Assembly (NCBI GenBank): GCA_964527795.1
Contig: CAZGOS010000159.1
Location: 1-7,398, forward strand
DNA length: 7,398 nt
Direction of reading: 5' to 3'
Source: SMXL01 sp964527795
GTDB taxonomy: Bacteria; Bacteroidota; Rhodothermia; Rhodothermales; UBA10348
This document shows positions 5,944-7,398 of the stretch, in pieces. The notes under the pieces are model-generated. The model saw only the letters and a program-made list of their open reading frames with translations. It searched no databases and was not told the origin of the DNA. The position numbers and the translations under genes were made by a program. Position 1 is the stretch's first letter; each line of letters starts with the position of its first letter.

Positions 5944-7383
5944 GTGAACTCGCAACAAATACGCATTATCGGTCTGTTCCTTGGGCCGGTGTGTCTATTG
6001 TTGACACTTGTTCTTGAGCCACCCGGCGGACTCGACACGGAGGCCTGGCATGTGGCCGGAGTCGGTCTTTTGATGTCGATCTGGTGGATGACCGAGGCCA
6101 TTCCTATCCCTGCCACCTCTTTGATTCCACTCGCATTCTTCCCGGTTCTAGGACTTGCAGATATTCGGGCGACCGCCGCCCCGTATGCCAATCCGCTTAT
6201 TTACCTCTTCCTTGGTGGTTTCCTGATCGCGGAAGCCGTGCAACAGTCCGGACTTCATAAACGCCTGGCTTTGTTCATTCTATCGCGTATGGGGAGTACA
6301 CCCAGATCCGTAGTCGTTGGTTTTATGGTCACGACGGCATTTCTCAGCATGTGGGTTTCAAATACTGCCACAACGCTGATGATGCTGCCCATCGCGATTT
6401 CAGTCGTTGAATTGGCCGCCGTTACGGCGTCGCTTCGCGAAGAATCAGTCCGCCGATTCGGAACACTGCTGATGCTCTCCATCGCATATGCAGCCAGCGT
6501 GGGTGGTGTCGGAACGTTGATTGGTACCCCACCCAATGCCCTGATGGCCGGTTTTCTTGAAGATACGTACGGGATCGCCGTAGGATTTGCAGAATGGATG
6601 TTTATCGGGGTGCCGCTGGTAATTGTGGGCATACCGATTGTCTTTTTCCTGCTGGCACACATCGTCTATAAACCTGACTTTGATTCAATTCCAGGCGGAA
6701 GGACCGTCTTTCGTGGTCTGCATGCAGAATTAGGACGCCTGTCGAAGCGCGAAGTACGGGTGTCGATCATCTTTGTCGGTGTCGCGGTCCTGTGGATTTT
6801 CAGGCCGCTTCTCAATGCTTTTATAGCCGGTCTCTCAGATGCCGGAATTGCGATGGCCGGGGCGGTGCTTCTATTCGTTATTCCTGCGAGATCCTTGCGC
6901 GGCGAGAAGCTGCTTTCCTGGACACATGCGGCAAACGTTCCCTGGGGCGTTCTTATTCTGTTCGGAGGAGGACTCAGTCTGGCGTCGGTTATTGATAGTT
7001 CCGGATTAGCCGTCAGCATAGGCGAAAGCCTCTCTGGGCTCGCCTCGCTTCCCGTGCCGCTCCTGATCGTAGTAGTAACGGCCACCGTGATATTTCTTAC
7101 GGAACTTACGAGTAACACCGCGACTGCAGCAGCATTTCTTCCCGTGGCAGGTTCGGTTGCAGTTGCGTTGACCGGTGAGCCGCTTGTGTTTGTAATACCG
7201 GCAACGATTGCAGCCAGTTGTGCGTTCATGCTTCCGGTAGCTACTCCTCCAAACGCCGTTGTATACGGAAGCGGATTCATCCGTCTTCCCGAAATGGTTC
7301 GAGCGGGCATTTTTATGAACCTGATATTCATCGCCCTCATTACCTTACTGGTGCTACTGTTGCCGTCTGCACCGCTAGGCTGA
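5944..7383 (+). CDS. SLC13/DASS-family sodium:anion symporter
   Basis: This is a 479-residue, highly hydrophobic inner-membrane protein of the divalent anion:sodium symporter family (SLC13, as in VcINDY), which imports dicarboxylates, sulfate or similar anions with sodium. The two inverted repeats are clear. The first holds WWMTEAIPIPATS (47-59), the SNT motif at 139-141 and GTPPN at 194-198. The second holds the SNT motif at 390-392 and ATPPN at 433-437 within the sodium/sulfate symporter signature. The paired SNT motifs are the known sodium and substrate carboxylate sites of the family. Length is typical and both ends are intact. The start is GTG at 5944: an in-frame stop lies at 5896-5898, no ATG lies between, and the GTG precedes the first membrane helix (from about residue 7). 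A weak AGG at 5936-5938 is suitably spaced. Dicarboxylate versus sulfate transport cannot be decided here. It sits 214 bp behind the sixA-like gene, so it is probably a separate unit. Confidence 0.93.
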   Translation: MNSQQIRIIGLFLGPVCLLLTLVLEPPGGLDTEAWHVAGVGLLMSIWWMTEAIPIPATSLIPLAFFPVLGLADIRATAAPYANPLIYLFLGGFLIAEAVQQSGLHKRLALFILSRMGSTPRSVVVGFMVTTAFLSMWVSNTATTLMMLPIAISVVELAAVTASLREESVRRFGTLLMLSIAYAASVGGVGTLIGTPPNALMAGFLEDTYGIAVGFAEWMFIGVPLVIVGIPIVFFLLAHIVYKPDFDSIPGGRTVFRGLHAELGRLSKREVRVSIIFVGVAVLWIFRPLLNAFIAGLSDAGIAMAGAVLLFVIPARSLRGEKLLSWTHAANVPWGVLILFGGGLSLASVIDSSGLAVSIGESLSGLASLPVPLLIVVVTATVIFLTELTSNTATAAAFLPVAGSVAVALTGEPLVFVIPATIAASCAFMLPVATPPNAVVYGSGFIRLPEMVRAGIFMNLIFIALITLLVLLLPSAPLG

Positions 7384-7398
7384 TATAAACGATCAATC

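Noticed and set aside
5763..6191. A 142-codon minus-strand open frame spanning the gap and the symporter start
   Set aside because: No recognisable motif, and most of it is the complement of the symporter's conserved N-terminal region.
6666..7340. A 224-codon minus-strand open frame
   Set aside because: It is antisense to the SLC13-type symporter, which has both SNT motifs intact; the product is low-complexity Thr/Ala/Arg-rich.

Overview
The window looks like chromosomal DNA of a Gram-negative bacterium of the Bacteroidota/Rhodothermota/Balneolota group. This is inferred from protein families rather than a marker gene. It carries a lipoprotein-type metallophosphoesterase fused to a BamA-like outer-membrane barrel, a stand-alone Pycsar-effector-type (DUF5706) membrane protein, mostly weak or absent Shine-Dalgarno sequences, and one TAnnTTTG promoter-like word. 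Base composition is near half G+C. I see no insertion sequence, tRNA, rRNA, CRISPR array or phage gene, so this reads as ordinary, gene-dense chromosome.

Left part (1-4376, minus strand): two genes 10 bp apart, read right to left. The first (4376-3477) is a 299-residue SdiA-regulated/YjiK-like beta-propeller protein with an N-terminal export or anchor segment. The second (from 3466, running off the left edge at base 1) is a very large open frame of at least 1155 codons with no stop. I translated it by hand. It has a lipoprotein signal, a calcineurin-like phosphoesterase domain, a central module whose motifs resemble a kinase fold, a beta-rich linker, and most of a C-terminal BamA-type barrel.

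Middle (4377-4542): a divergent intergenic region that must supply promoters in both directions. To its right, 4543-5232 encodes a PycTM/DUF5706 membrane protein without the HD or cyclase partner often seen with this family. Its stop overlaps the start of a SixA-type histidine phosphatase gene (5229-5729) as ATGA, so the two are probably translationally coupled.

Right part: a 214-bp gap with a possible folded element next to the sixA-like stop codon, then a complete SLC13/DASS-type sodium:anion symporter (5944-7383, GTG start) that ends 15 bp before the window edge.

Three of the five products handle phosphate esters, phosphohistidine or nucleotide signals: the phosphoesterase/kinase-like barrel protein, the SixA-like phosphatase and the Pycsar-effector-type protein. 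The most interesting items are the phosphatase/kinase-like/barrel fusion and the orphan PycTM-SixA pair. Whether the two divergent units work together cannot be told from sequence alone.
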